From NCBI GenBank assembly GCA_030747505.1, contig JASLKQ010000012.1, positions 1 to 51,091 on the forward strand: 51,091 bases of DNA, given 5' to 3'. Origin of the DNA: Verrucomicrobiota bacterium. Lineage in GTDB: Bacteria; Verrucomicrobiota; Verrucomicrobiia; Limisphaerales; UBA1100. This document shows, piece by piece, positions 1-8,533 of the stretch. The notes below the pieces were generated by a model, which did not search any database, was not told the DNA's origin, and saw nothing but the letters and a program-made list of their open reading frames with translations. Made by a program: the position numbers and the translations under genes. The number at the start of each line of letters is the position of its first letter. Within the stretch, counting starts at the first letter, position 1.

Positions 1-213
1 AGATCTTTCGCCAGATTTTAACTCCTTGAGTATCCCCTCTGGTGTGGTTATATCCAATCCTGCCTTCGGCTTCTCGCTCCCATGGCATTTAGTGCAGTGT
101 TCTGCAAATATAGGTTGAATATCCCTAGAAAAATCCACTTGAGAGTAGCTGGTTTTCGGGAAAAGTGCGGCTACACTCAAAGAAAAGAAGTATATGACGT
201 GGGTTTTTGGCAA
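1..213 (-). CDS. Planctomycete-type cytochrome c (PSCyt1) protein, N-terminal part only
   Basis: Reading the minus strand from 213 to the window edge gives 71 open codons. The start is followed by a short hydrophobic leader (IYFFSLSVAALF) and then DFSRDIQPIFAEHCTKCHG, which contains a CxxCH heme-binding motif. The motif and its flanks match the N-terminus of PSCyt1 domain proteins (compare [14 protein letters not shown] in the gene at 3397-6444). There is no ATG between the upstream in-frame stop and the CxxCH motif. I chose the TTG at 213, which has a purine-rich AGAAAAGG about 8 bases before it. The gene runs off the left edge, so its domain composition beyond PSCyt1 is unknown. These proteins are exported and bind heme; their biochemical role is poorly defined. 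Confidence 0.75.
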   Translation of the reverse strand, partial: MPKTHVIYFFSLSVAALFPKTSYSQVDFSRDIQPIFAEHCTKCHGSEKPKAGLDITTPEGILKELKSGERS

Positions 214-335
214 GTGGGTTACCTTTTCTGGGGTAAAATATAGACAATTGTCGTCAAATCGGTCAAATTAATGCTGCGCTTAAGGTTGAGCCAAAAAAGG
301 GCTAAACCTTTCGCAATGGTACAAAACGTGCTATT
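214..335. promoter_or_regulatory. Divergent promoter region with an imperfect inverted repeat
   Basis: This short region separates the leftward PSCyt1 gene from the rightward Gly-rich gene, so it should carry promoters for both. It contains an imperfect inverted repeat at 282-310: AAGGTT(282-287)/AACCTT(305-310) plus AGCC(289-292)/GGCT(300-303), with one mismatch and a 7-base A-rich loop. It also contains a perfect 10-base palindrome GACAATTGTC at 243-252. I could not pick out convincing -35/-10 pairs. A role as operator is inference. Confidence 0.35.
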
Positions 336-1901
336 ATGACTATAATGAAGAGGCAAAAATTCATCGCGAAAAATGCAATTGTCACAATTCTTTCTCTGGG
401 TGTTACCGGCTTAGTTTTTGCTGGAGCTCCCGGTGCTGGGGTTCCCGGAGCTCCCGGTGCTGGGGTTCCCGGAGTTCCCGGAGTTGGAGTTCCCGGAGTT
501 GGAGTTCCCGGAGTTGGAGTTCCCGGAGTTGGAGTTCCCGGAGTTGGAGTTCCCGGAGTTGTAGTTCCCGGTGTAGTTCCCGGTGTAGTTCCCGGTGTAG
601 GTCCCGGTATAGGTCCCGGTATAGGTCAACCCGGTATAGGTCAACCCGGTATAGGTCAACCCGGTATAGGTCAAGGTGGAGTTCAAGGTGGAGGTCAATC
701 CATTAATCCGAAGCCAATAAAACGGCCTGGATGGACGCCGGCTGATGGGCCTATGAAGTCGTCCATGGCGCTCAAACTCCTGATGGGGGGAGGATTTATT
801 GGAAAGCCTTATTACAACGGAGTTCCGGATTTAGCAGCGGGTAGTGATGTGAACAGGCAGATTCCAACAAGAGAGATTTTAAAAAGAAAACTCAGAATGC
901 TCGTGATACCTAGGGTGGATCCTATGGATACCTACAGCATGCAAGAGGTTGTGCGGGAGTTGGGTCGATTATTCAAAGAGGCGGATCCAGAAGGAGTAGG
1001 ATTTAATTTTACAATAAACGCATTTATTGACCCTGGTGGCGCGGCCATCCAGCCAAAACCTGGGGCAGGCGGCGGTGTGGGCGGCGGTGCGCCAGGAGTG
1101 CAGCTTGACCCTATTACAGGTTTGCCGGTGGGTGGTGGTGGGATCGGAGGAGGCGCCGGGGTGGCTCCACAACTAGATCCTATTACGGGCCTTCCAGTGG
1201 GAGGTGGGGGTGCAGTTCCAGGAGGCGCGGGTGCAGTTCCAGGAGGTGCGGGTGCAGTCCCAGGAGGTGCGGGTGCAGTTCCAGGAATGGGAATGGGACT
1301 CGGTGGAGGGCTCGGTGGAGGGCTCGGTGGAGGGCTCGGTGGAGGGCTCGGTGGAGGAGGTCAACAAGCCGGATTGCAGGGTGCTTTTGATCCCGCTCAG
1401 GTAAAGTTAAACGGAATGAAATCTCCTTTAGTTAATTTAACAGCTAAGCAAGTTCTAGATTTGGTAACGATGGCTTTTGATAGCCCAATTCAATACGTGG
1501 TTGTCGATCAGGGTATAATGTTCCTTCAACAGGATAAAAAATTTGCCGGGACAGTAACTCAAACATTCCAACTCAACCTCAATACCAGAACGTTGGCCCA
1601 GTTAGGATTGCCGGTCCCGTCGTTTGGTGGTAGCGGCAAGGGTGGTAGCGGCAAGGGTGGTGGAAATCAGGCTGGCGGCGGCGGACAAACTGGCGGCGGT
1701 TATCCTGGCGGCGGATCTGGCGGCGGTTATCCTGGAGGTGGTGGTGGGGGAGGCATGGACCCTAGTGGTGGTGGCCCCGGTGGCGGTGAGCCTGGAGGGC
1801 TTATGGATAAAAATGTGAAAAATTTTACTCCGAATAAATTCCGTCCTTTCAACAGCACTGGTGGTTATCGAAAATTCAACCCGTTTCGAGGGCGTCGGTA
1901 A
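336..1901 (+). CDS. Exported Gly-rich protein with elastin-like repeats and STN-like segments
   Basis: The 521-residue product begins with a charged then hydrophobic leader (IVTILSLGVTGLVFAGA), consistent with Sec export. Residues ~30-120 are low complexity: GAPGAGVP units, five consecutive VPGVG pentapeptides, then PGIGQ repeats. Two ordered segments follow. Residues ~185-230 (KLRMLVIPRVDP...MQEVVRELGRLF) and ~350-400 (VKLNGMKSPLVNLTAKQVLD...PIQYVVVD) resemble the short beta-alpha-beta modules of secretin/TonB N-terminal (STN) domains common in Verrucomicrobia. Between them lie GGAGAVP and LGGG repeats, and the C-terminus is another Gly-rich tract ending in a basic tail. ATG 336 is used; ATG 345 is equally possible, and neither has a clear ribosome site. 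The STN assignment is by pattern, not search. The location is probably periplasmic or outer-envelope; function unknown. Confidence 0.85.
   Translation: MTIMKRQKFIAKNAIVTILSLGVTGLVFAGAPGAGVPGAPGAGVPGVPGVGVPGVGVPGVGVPGVGVPGVGVPGVVVPGVVPGVVPGVGPGIGPGIGQPGIGQPGIGQPGIGQGGVQGGGQSINPKPIKRPGWTPADGPMKSSMALKLLMGGGFIGKPYYNGVPDLAAGSDVNRQIPTREILKRKLRMLVIPRVDPMDTYSMQEVVRELGRLFKEADPEGVGFNFTINAFIDPGGAAIQPKPGAGGGVGGGAPGVQLDPITGLPVGGGGIGGGAGVAPQLDPITGLPVGGGGAVPGGAGAVPGGAGAVPGGAGAVPGMGMGLGGGLGGGLGGGLGGGLGGGGQQAGLQGAFDPAQVKLNGMKSPLVNLTAKQVLDLVTMAFDSPIQYVVVDQGIMFLQQDKKFAGTVTQTFQLNLNTRTLAQLGLPVPSFGGSGKGGSGKGGGNQAGGGGQTGGGYPGGGSGGGYPGGGGGGGMDPSGGGPGGGEPGGLMDKNVKNFTPNKFRPFNSTGGYRKFNPFRGRR
423..674 (+). repeat. In-frame tandem repeats encoding GAPGAGVP, VPGVG and PGIGQ
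   Basis: Three adjacent codon-phased tandem tracts are visible. A 24-base unit occurs twice (423-446, 447-470). A 15-base unit (GAGTTGGAGTTCCCG) occurs five times without change at 481-555, followed by a one-base variant at 556-570. A second 15-base unit (CCCGGTATAGGTCAA) occurs four times at 615-674. They encode Pro-Gly-rich repeats of the host protein. Near-identity of the DNA units points to recent slippage or unequal exchange, so copy number may vary between strains. Confidence 0.95.
1206..1358 (+). repeat. In-frame tandem repeats encoding GGAGAVP and LGGG
   Basis: Four 21-base units (1206-1226, 1227-1247, 1248-1268, 1269-1289) encode Ala-Gly-Ala-Val-Pro-Gly-Gly. After a short spacer, five 12-base units CTCGGTGGAGGG (1299-1358) encode Leu-Gly-Gly-Gly. 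They form the flexible linker between the two STN-like segments of the gene at 336-1901. Both unit lengths are multiples of three, so expansion keeps the frame. Confidence 0.95.
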
Positions 1902-1923
1902 AATTTAATTACCTTAAGGGATA

Positions 1924-1941
1924 GGGCAGTTTAAAATGCCC
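1924..1941. terminator. Weak hairpin between convergent genes
   Basis: GGGCA (1924-1928) can pair with TGCCC (1937-1941) around an 8-base loop, in the 53-base gap between the Gly-rich gene and the DUF1501 gene. A TTTTT run lies about 10 bases downstream on the plus strand rather than directly after the stem. A terminator role is only tentative. Confidence 0.25.
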
Positions 1942-1954
1942 GTAAATGCTGTTT

Positions 1955-3391
1955 TTAGCTGATTACGCTTCTTACCACTTCGCCACCTAAATTGGTGAGG
2001 CGGAAATCGAGGCCCTTGTACTTGAAGGTAAGTTTTTCGTGGTTTAACCCGAGTAGGTGGAGGATGGTGGCATTGAGATCGTGCATGTGCACCGGGTTCT
2101 CGACGGCTTGGTAGCCGAACTCATCGGTTTTACCATAACCGATCCCTCGTTTTGCCCCACCACCGGCCAGCAACACGCTGAATGCCTCTTTGTGATGGTC
2201 GCGGCCGACATTCTTGTCCTGACCGGAATTGCTTTTACCCTGAAGCATGGGCGTGCGGCCAAATTCTGTTCCCACGACGATTAATGTCTTATCCAGTAGA
2301 CCGCGTTGGCGCAGGTCGGTGATAAGTGCGGCCACCGGCTGGTCGAGCTGCCTGGCCTTGCTGGGCATTCTGGAGAATACGCCACTATGATGATCCCAGC
2401 CTTGGTCAAAAAGTTGAATGAAGCGTACCCCTCGCTCGACAAGACGTCGGGCCAATAGGCAGTTATTGGCAAAGCTAGTTTTACCCGGGGCCGTTCCATA
2501 CAGCTCATGTGCCGATTTTGGTTCCTTTGAGATATTCATCAGTTCCGGGACGCTGCTTTGCATGCGGTAGGCCAGTTCGTACTGTGCGATGCGTGTGGCG
2601 ATTTCCGGATCACCAACATCGGCCAGTGACTTCTGGTTCAGAAAATTAACCCCATCAACAATTTCGCGCCGGTCCGACCCTTTTATTCCCTTCGGGTTGG
2701 AAAGGAACAGCACTGGGTCGCCCTGGCTGCGGAACTCAATGCCCTGGTGTACTGTAGGCAGGAATCCGCTACTCCAGAGACTATTGCCTGCGCCGGCCAC
2801 GCTGCCGGTAATCATGACCACGTAGCCGGGTAGATCGCGGTTTTCAGTTCCTAAGCCGTAACTCACCCAGGAGCCGATACCGGGGCGACCAAATTGGCCG
2901 AAGCCGGTGTGCTGGAAAAGTTGCGCTGGGGCGTGATTGAAATGGTCTGACTTGATTGTGTGGATCAATGTCAACTCATCAGCGACACTGCCGAGTTTTG
3001 GCAGGTGTTCGGATAGCTCAAGGCCTCCCTGACCATGCCGGTTGAACTTGAACCGGGTCCCTAACAATGTGGGATGATCGCGTATGAAGGCCAGTTGCTT
3101 GCCCTTGAACATTTCATCAGGGCATTTTTCGCCGTTACGCTTGAGTAGCTCCGGTTTGTGGCTGAAAAGTTCCAGTTGAGAGGCGCCACCAACCAGGTGG
3201 ATGTAGATCAGGTGCTCGGCTTTTGCTTTGAAATGCGGTTTTCGCGGCGCTGAAGGGCTGGCAGCTTTTGGAGCGGCAAAGAGTTGCTCGTTAAACATGG
3301 AAACCAGCGCCATGGATCCAATGCCTGCACCGGATTGCTTCAGAAATTCCCGGCGGGACTCGGTAAGGTAGTATTGTTGAAGTGATCCCAT
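1955..3391 (-). CDS. DUF1501 family Tat-exported protein
   Basis: The 478-residue product carries a twin-arginine leader near the N-terminus ([10 protein letters not shown], Arg13-Arg14) followed by a hydrophobic stretch ([11 protein letters not shown]). The remainder matches the DUF1501 family, distantly related to alkaline phosphatase/sulfatase folds, with landmarks [40 protein letters not shown] and [22 protein letters not shown]1501 genes are regularly paired with PSCyt1/DUF1549/DUF1553 genes in PVC bacteria, as here: it starts 5 bases after the stop of the gene at 3397-6444. ATG 3391 is preferred over GTG 3400, because an AGGGG ribosome site lies 8 bases before the ATG. The substrate is unknown; a role in polysaccharide or sulfated-compound degradation is often proposed from context. 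Confidence 0.92.
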   Translation of the reverse strand: MGSLQQYYLTESRREFLKQSGAGIGSMALVSMFNEQLFAAPKAASPSAPRKPHFKAKAEHLIYIHLVGGASQLELFSHKPELLKRNGEKCPDEMFKGKQLAFIRDHPTLLGTRFKFNRHGQGGLELSEHLPKLGSVADELTLIHTIKSDHFNHAPAQLFQHTGFGQFGRPGIGSWVSYGLGTENRDLPGYVVMITGSVAGAGNSLWSSGFLPTVHQGIEFRSQGDPVLFLSNPKGIKGSDRREIVDGVNFLNQKSLADVGDPEIATRIAQYELAYRMQSSVPELMNISKEPKSAHELYGTAPGKTSFANNCLLARRLVERGVRFIQLFDQGWDHHSGVFSRMPSKARQLDQPVAALITDLRQRGLLDKTLIVVGTEFGRTPMLQGKSNSGQDKNVGRDHHKEAFSVLLAGGGAKRGIGYGKTDEFGYQAVENPVHMHDLNATILHLLGLNHEKLTFKYKGLDFRLTNLGGEVVRSVIS

Positions 3392-3396
3392 GTTTT

Positions 3397-6300
3397 TCAC
3401 CCCTTGGTTATGGTTTCATCCAGATTGAGCAAAATATTTGCCACATAAAACCATGCGGCCAGTTGGGCTTGATCCATTCCCTTGGGCGCTTTCCAGCCTT
3501 TGATACCGTCCAAAAGATTTTTCACTGCAATGGGATTCTTTTGGAACAATGCCAGACGGCGCTCCAGTAGCTTTTCCAGATATGCAGCTTCCTCGGGTCT
3601 GGGCGTGCGTGAAAGGGCTGTTTTAAAGGCGTGACTGATACGCTTAGTGGTACTTGTGTTTGGCAATTCGCTTAACACTCGCCCAGCAAAGGCAAGGGCT
3701 AATTCCACGTAGGCTTCATCGTTCATCAGCGTTAGTGCCTGTAATGGTGTGTTGGTCCTTGGGCGCTGGATGACGCAGGATCCACGGTCAGGCGCGTCGA
3801 AATTGACGAAGCTTGCGTAGGGTGCGCCACGCCGCCAGACGACATACACGCCTCTACGGAAACGATTCTGGTCAGTGGCCGCAATATATTTAGGGGCGTT
3901 GCGTCCAACGTGACGCCAGATTCCGCCGGGTTGTGGTGGGTAAATGGGAGGGCCATGCATCTTGTCGCTGAGTAGGCCGCTGATGGTCAGCGCATTATCG
4001 CGAACCATCTCCGCACTCATCCGGAGGCGAGGCGCGCGGGCGTAGAGTTCGTTTCCTGGGTCTCGTGCCAGAAGTGTTGGGTTGAGATGAGATGACTGCC
4101 TGTAGGTTGCACTCATTACGATATGTTTGTGCAGCTGCTTCATTGACCAGCCGTTCTCAACGAATTCCATTGCCAGCCAGTCGAGAAGACGCGGGTGGGT
4201 TGGTGCCGATCCCTCTGTTCCGAAATCCTCCTGGGTCTCCACGATGCCGCGCCCCATAAATTGTGCCCACCAGCGGTTGACTGTTACGCGACCCAACAGC
4301 GGGTTGTCCGGCGTCACCAACCACCTGGCCAGCCCTAGCCGGTTTTTTGGCCATTCCTTTTTGAACCCATGCAGGGCCTCTGGCGTCTGGCTGATCACCT
4401 CTTCTCCCGGTTTCAGATAATCACCACGACGCAAAACATGTGTCTTGCGAGGCTTCTTCTGCTCGACCATTACCAGCGTCGTGGAGGGTTTCACCGCCTT
4501 GATTTGTTTGTCTGCCGCCAGCACCTTCAGTTCCAGTGCCCTTAACTCAGGATGCTGGGAGAGGAAATGCTTCTCCAAATCCGCCTTTTCCTTCTTGGTG
4601 TGCTTGTTTTTTTTGAGGATGGAAAGAATGTTGTCTGGGAGATTCAGTGCGCTCGGATCCCCTTCGATTGCCGAAAGCCTTAGCCGACCGATTGTGCGTC
4701 CGCCTCCATAATTTTGCACGATGGAGAACTCAAGCTGTGCATTGGGTTTGAGCTCCAGCGGTTGGGCCAGCTTATAGATCGCCCAGGCCGGTTTGCCGAA
4801 GGCGGGATTGATGCCCCAGCCGGTCTCGGAGTCACCATCGATACTTCCACTTATCTCCCAACGCTTTTGACTGAAGGACGCCGCAGCGCTTGAGGGTTTC
4901 ACAGGCTTGCCGTTTGCCTTGATGATGAATTCATTGACAATGAAATTCGGGTTGCTGGCAGGTGCGAAATTTCGGCCTGGTCCGTTCTTATTCATGGAGG
5001 GATCAGTCAGTGCTTCCAGGCGGATGGCCGTGATTTTTGTGAGGTTAGATTTGGTGGTGATGATGTAAGTGCTCTTGTCGGGGTTTTTGCCGGCAAGGAG
5101 CACACTGCCGTCCTTCTGCAGCTTATGGGTGGGGTTGCCGGTGGCACTGAAATTCTCCACTGAGAGTACGCTCCACTGAGGTTTTTCCTTTAATGCCTGT
5201 AAAGAGTGTTGCTCCCAGGTGGTTTGCTTGGTCAGTAGTTTTGCGCGCAAATCCTCAAGTGCCTTTTTTTGGGCGTTCTGTTTATTGTTCAATTCCGTCA
5301 GTTTGGCCTTTTGCTGGGGCGATATTGGCAGGTCCATGGTTGGCCCATAAAAGTTCCATGTCACCCCGTTTCCCAGTTGTTTCACCTCCAAAGGCGTATT
5401 GTTGAAAAAGGCGAAGAGCGAATAAAAATCCTTCATAGAGAAGGGGTCGTATTTGTGGTTGTGGCACTGGGCACAATCGAAAGTGGCGCCAAGAAAAACC
5501 GAGGCAGTGGTGTTGACCCGGTCAAAAATCTGGTTCACGCGGTTTTCCTCGGGATGCACACCGGCCTCGACATTGCAGGTGGGGGTGCGGTGGAAGCCGG
5601 TGGCAATGCGCTGGGCCGGGGTGGCGTTGGGCAGTAAATCACCGGCGATTTGCTCGATGACAAACTGGTCAAAGGGCATATCAGCATTGAAGGCGTTAAT
5701 CACCCAGTCACGGTAGGCCCAGCTATCGCGAAGCTGGTCGGCCTGAAAACCGTTGCTATCGGCGTAGCGCGCCAGATCCAGCCACGGACGTGCCCAGCGC
5801 TCGCCATAACGCGGAGAGGTCAGCAGTTGATCGACCACGTTCCCGTAGGCCGTTGGGCTGGGATTCTTTAGGAATTTATCAACGACCTTCGGTGAAGGCG
5901 GTAGGCCAATAAGATCAAGGTAAACCCGGCGCAGTAATTTTTCAGGAGGGGCTTGAGGTGAAGGATTGAGCCCTTCTTTGTCTAGGCGCGCGAGGATAAA
6001 GTGGTCAATTGCGTTGCGTGGCCATTTGCTCTTTAGCTGGGGCAGGGCGGGACGTTTCGGTTTCGCATAAGCCCAATGCTGCGGCTCAGTTTCTGGCCAG
6101 GTTGCACCCTCATCAATCCATTGTCGAAACAGGTCAATCTGTGCGGCCGTAAGCCGTGTGCCTTTGGGGGGCATCTGTTCCTTTGGGTTGGCCGAGGAAA
6201 TTTTTTGGATCAGGAGACTGGCAGCACTGTTACCAGAAACGATGGTTGCCTTACCTGAGTCGCCAGGGGTTAGTGCATCGCGTCGGTTGGTAAGTCGGAG

Positions 6301-6444
6301 TCCGCCCTTGCGTTTCTTTTCGCCGTGGCACTTGAAACAATGCTCGGCCAGCAACGGGCGGATTTCCTTTGTGAAATCGATTGCGCCAGCCTTAATGGTA
6401 AACAACAGGCCTATGGTGAGTGGGATAATTCGAGAACGTATCAA
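3397..6444 (-). CDS. PSCyt1-DUF1549-DUF1553 cytochrome protein
   Basis: This is a 1015-residue exported multidomain protein. A leader ([16 protein letters not shown]) precedes PSCyt1 with CxxCH at residues 36-40 (CFKCH). DUF1549 follows ([29 protein letters not shown]) with a second CxxCH (CAQCH) near residue 310. DUF1553 occupies the C-terminal third ([46 protein letters not shown]). Between them lies a beta-rich region typical of a carbohydrate-binding or concanavalin-like insert. The start is TTG 6444, with AGAGGA six bases upstream; no in-frame ATG gives a signal peptide, and the longer open frame would overlap kdsA. It forms a two-gene unit with the DUF1501 gene downstream. The role is presumed periplasmic redox or carbohydrate catabolism, unproven. 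Confidence 0.92.
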   Translation of the reverse strand: MIRSRIIPLTIGLLFTIKAGAIDFTKEIRPLLAEHCFKCHGEKKRKGGLRLTNRRDALTPGDSGKATIVSGNSAASLLIQKISSANPKEQMPPKGTRLTAAQIDLFRQWIDEGATWPETEPQHWAYAKPKRPALPQLKSKWPRNAIDHFILARLDKEGLNPSPQAPPEKLLRRVYLDLIGLPPSPKVVDKFLKNPSPTAYGNVVDQLLTSPRYGERWARPWLDLARYADSNGFQADQLRDSWAYRDWVINAFNADMPFDQFVIEQIAGDLLPNATPAQRIATGFHRTPTCNVEAGVHPEENRVNQIFDRVNTTASVFLGATFDCAQCHNHKYDPFSMKDFYSLFAFFNNTPLEVKQLGNGVTWNFYGPTMDLPISPQQKAKLTELNNKQNAQKKALEDLRAKLLTKQTTWEQHSLQALKEKPQWSVLSVENFSATGNPTHKLQKDGSVLLAGKNPDKSTYIITTKSNLTKITAIRLEALTDPSMNKNGPGRNFAPASNPNFIVNEFIIKANGKPVKPSSAAASFSQKRWEISGSIDGDSETGWGINPAFGKPAWAIYKLAQPLELKPNAQLEFSIVQNYGGGRTIGRLRLSAIEGDPSALNLPDNILSILKKNKHTKKEKADLEKHFLSQHPELRALELKVLAADKQIKAVKPSTTLVMVEQKKPRKTHVLRRGDYLKPGEEVISQTPEALHGFKKEWPKNRLGLARWLVTPDNPLLGRVTVNRWWAQFMGRGIVETQEDFGTEGSAPTHPRLLDWLAMEFVENGWSMKQLHKHIVMSATYRQSSHLNPTLLARDPGNELYARAPRLRMSAEMVRDNALTISGLLSDKMHGPPIYPPQPGGIWRHVGRNAPKYIAATDQNRFRRGVYVVWRRGAPYASFVNFDAPDRGSCVIQRPRTNTPLQALTLMNDEAYVELALAFAGRVLSELPNTSTTKRISHAFKTALSRTPRPEEAAYLEKLLERRLALFQKNPIAVKNLLDGIKGWKAPKGMDQAQLAAWFYVANILLNLDETITKG

Positions 6445-6739
6445 TTTGTATCCTCTTTCATTTCGAGTCCCGAGAGATGCAACGTTTTCTGCACACCATC
6501 TAATAGCCTCTGGGTGAGGAAAGTTACAAAATTTATTAGAATAAGACAATTGTTGTATCTTTTCTATTAAGCCATAGGTCGATATATAATATTTTATACA
6601 AAACGAAAGACGGTCGTTTGGTAAATTAAATTCACCGTACCGTCTCAAATTCTGAGGTTTCTGCGTAATTTTATCAATCCTAACATCTGTGGTTTGTCTA
6701 ATATTTACATCAGAGTAACAGGCTGGTAGGTAGTCGCAC
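6445..6739. promoter_or_regulatory. AT-rich divergent intergenic region upstream of PSCyt1 and kdsA genes
   Basis: These 295 bases separate two divergent operons and contain no convincing gene. The centre is AT-rich, with TATAAT-like stretches around 6585-6600 (TATATAATATTTTATA) readable on either strand, so promoters for both directions probably lie here. A palindrome at 6608-6645 is listed separately. A GGTAGG stretch at 6725-6730 serves as ribosome site for kdsA. No riboswitch or RNA fold was recognised. Confidence 0.5.
6608..6645. promoter_or_regulatory. Operator-like inverted repeat AGACGGT...ACCGTCT
   Basis: Seven-base arms AGACGGT (6608-6614) and ACCGTCT (6639-6645) form a perfect inverted repeat around a 24-base AT-rich centre. 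A shorter inner pair, GGT (6620-6622) and ACC (6634-6636), is also present. It sits next to the TATAAT-like sequences of the divergent region. The centre-to-centre arm spacing of about 31 bases (three helical turns) fits a regulator dimer site, but this is inference. Confidence 0.35.
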
Positions 6740-7558
6740 GTGGTTATGTTGAAACCGAAGCTATGGGGAGCTCTTAACAACAGTAAGACTCTTTTCCTGA
6801 TTGCAGGTCCTTGCGTTGTTGAGAGCGAGGATCTCTGCCTAAAGGTGGCCCGTTCACTTAAAAGAATCTGTGAAGGTCTTGGGGTTACATATATATTTAA
6901 AGCCAGTTACGACAAAGCAAATCGGACCTCAGGAAAAAGCAAACGGGGTCCGGGTCTTAAGATTGGTTTGGAGATTTTATCCAGGGTGAGAGAGAAGGTG
7001 GGCGTGCCGGTTTTAACCGATGTCCATGATGAAGCGCAGGCTGTGGCTGCAGCTGAAGTGGTTGATGTGATTCAAATCCCGGCATTTCTTTGCCGACAGA
7101 CAGACCTTATAGCCGCAGCAGTTGGTACCCCGGCGATTGTTAACCTTAAGAAGGGACAGTTTCTTTCGCCTCAGGAAATGAGTCAGGTTGTATTAAAGGC
7201 TGAATCGGCGGGGGGTAAGATGATGCTGCTTACTGAGCGCGGGACAACTTTCGGTTATAATAATCTGGTCTCGGATATGCGCTCGATTCCTGTCATGAAA
7301 CTATCTGGTTACCCGGTCGTTTTTGATGCAACACATTCAGTCCAAATGCCTGGAGGGCAGGGGGATAAATCAGGAGGGAACGGTGAGTTTGCCCCCATAT
7401 TGGCTCGAGCGGCAGTAGCGGCAGGGGTGAACGGGTTGTTTATAGAAACTCATCCGAATCCAGATGAGGCTTGGAGTGATGGGCCCAACATGATTCCCCT
7501 TCCGAAAATGAAAAAGCTCCTACAGCAATTGGTAAAAATTCATAAGGCTGCAAGGTGA
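6740..7558 (+). CDS. kdsA: 3-deoxy-D-manno-octulosonate 8-phosphate synthase
   Basis: KdsA condenses phosphoenolpyruvate with arabinose 5-phosphate to give Kdo 8-phosphate, committing carbon to the LPS inner core; it is cytosolic. The 272 residues cover the whole TIM barrel: IAGPCVVES, FKASYDKANRTS, KRGPGLKIGL, VLTDVHD, QIPAFLCRQTDL, LTERGTTFGYNNLV, DATHSVQMPGG and FIETHPNPDEAWSDG. Cys25 in AGPC is the residue that binds metal in metal-dependent KdsA enzymes (Asn in the E. coli type), so this is predicted to be metal-dependent. The start is GTG 6740 with GGTAGG nine bases upstream; ATG 6746 is possible. It heads an eleven-gene chain and overlaps kdsC by 4 bases. Confidence 0.97.
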   Translation: MVMLKPKLWGALNNSKTLFLIAGPCVVESEDLCLKVARSLKRICEGLGVTYIFKASYDKANRTSGKSKRGPGLKIGLEILSRVREKVGVPVLTDVHDEAQAVAAAEVVDVIQIPAFLCRQTDLIAAAVGTPAIVNLKKGQFLSPQEMSQVVLKAESAGGKMMLLTERGTTFGYNNLVSDMRSIPVMKLSGYPVVFDATHSVQMPGGQGDKSGGNGEFAPILARAAVAAGVNGLFIETHPNPDEAWSDGPNMIPLPKMKKLLQQLVKIHKAAR

Positions 7559-8103
7559 GGCCGATAGCTACAACCGCACAGTTCAAGTGTGTGAAGATAT
7601 TCCTCACCGATGTTGATGGAGTTCTGACAAATGCCACAGTGTTTATGAATGGCAGGAATGAATATAAACAATTTAACATTCAGGATGGGATGGGGCTTCG
7701 CCTCTTGCAGCACATAGGAATTCCGGTCGGCTGGGTGTCCAATAGGAGTTCGGCTGCCACAACGGCAAGGGCAAAAGAACTCAAGGTTGATTATTTATGG
7801 CAAAAATCAAAACCAAAGGTTGAGGCAGTAGCCTCCATTCTTAAGAAGGCAAAACTTGATTGGGATGATGCCTGTTTTATGAGTGACGATATAAATGATC
7901 TGGCCGTGTTAAGCAGGGTGGGGTTGCCGATTGCTGTGGCCAACGCGCGTCAGGAGGTAATAACTGCAGTAAAGCATATGACCAAGGCTGAAGGAGGGCA
8001 GGGAGCTGTTCGCGAGGTTTGTGATAAAATTATTGAGGCACACGGAAAATGGCCGCATGTTATTCGTGAATTGAGTCATCCTGAGGGGTATCGTGATCAA
8101 TAA
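7555..8103 (+). CDS. kdsC: Kdo 8-phosphate phosphatase, HAD family
   Basis: KdsC removes phosphate from Kdo 8-phosphate, the step after KdsA. The 182-residue product is a capless HAD C0 phosphatase: nucleophile motif FLTDVDGVLTN (Asp19, Asp21), VSNRSS (motif II), the Lys in QKSKPKVEA (motif III) and MSDDINDLAVL (motif IV). Its length agrees with tetrameric KdsC (about 180). The GTG start at 7555 overlaps the kdsA TGA stop, giving translational coupling with its pathway partner. YrbI-type phosphatases acting on related sugar acids look alike; context with kdsA and lpt genes favours Kdo. Confidence 0.95.
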   Translation: MRPIATTAQFKCVKIFLTDVDGVLTNATVFMNGRNEYKQFNIQDGMGLRLLQHIGIPVGWVSNRSSAATTARAKELKVDYLWQKSKPKVEAVASILKKAKLDWDDACFMSDDINDLAVLSRVGLPIAVANARQEVITAVKHMTKAEGGQGAVREVCDKIIEAHGKWPHVIRELSHPEGYRDQ

Positions 8104-8533
8104 TCACCAAATAGTTTATCTATTTCTAGTTTGCTGTATTTCAGCACAAGTGATACCTGGTCAAGGTGTGCAAAAAAGGATTAAATTCCCAGAATACGAT
8201 CGTCAAAATGGAAAAATAATGTCTCTTCTTACCGGTGATAAGGCAGTGCCTCAAAAAAATGGTATAATTCTTGTGGAAGGGGCACGTTTGGAAACGTATA
8301 ATTATCGTGGTGCGGAGAAGAAAGTAGACTTGATTATTGAGGCGCAAACATGTCTCTTTGAGTTACGGAGTCGGGTAGCCTCCTCCGCTGGGCCGATGAA
8401 GGCTTATCGACCAGATGGTGGTGCGATGATTGAGGGTGACGGATTTTTATGGCGGCATAAGCCGTCAGTATTGGTTATTAGCAATAATGTCAGAACGGTT
8501 ATGAATCAGGGATTTTCGATCAATGAAAAATAG
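8093..8533 (+). CDS. lptC: LptC-like LPS export periplasmic protein
   Basis: The 146-residue product starts with a hydrophobic leader (IVYLFLVCCISAQVIPG) and then KFPEYDRQNGKIMSLLTGDKA. The order 'leader - single beta-jellyroll repeat - no other domain' suits LptC, which links the LptBFG transporter to LptA in the periplasm. Sequence identity to model LptC is not obvious by eye. The call rests mainly on position: directly between kdsC (11-base overlap) and the OstA-like gene, followed by lptB. The GTG at 8093 is the only start giving the leader. The absence of lptF/lptG nearby is normal, since they are often unlinked. Confidence 0.7.
   Translation: MINNHQIVYLFLVCCISAQVIPGQGVQKRIKFPEYDRQNGKIMSLLTGDKAVPQKNGIILVEGARLETYNYRGAEKKVDLIIEAQTCLFELRSRVASSAGPMKAYRPDGGAMIEGDGFLWRHKPSVLVISNNVRTVMNQGFSINEK

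Noticed and set aside
244-251. ACAATTGT palindrome upstream of both PSCyt1 genes (also 6546-6553)
   Set aside because: A third copy lies inside the HPr gene (10833-10840); an 8-base palindrome is expected about once in 51 kb by chance, so a shared operator is not supported.
423-674. Possible CRISPR-like array
   Set aside because: The units are directly tandem with no unique spacers, are codon-phased and lie inside a signal-peptide gene; no cas gene is present.
411-698. 95-residue minus-strand frame rich in Ser/Thr/Asn/Gly
   Set aside because: It is the antisense reading of the tandem repeats of the Gly-rich gene; repeats with a unit length divisible by three stay open on both strands.
6445-6780. 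N-terminal extension of the PSCyt1-DUF1549-DUF1553 gene
   Set aside because: It would overlap kdsA, lacks hydrophobic leader character, and the TTG at 6444 has a ribosome site directly before a signal peptide.
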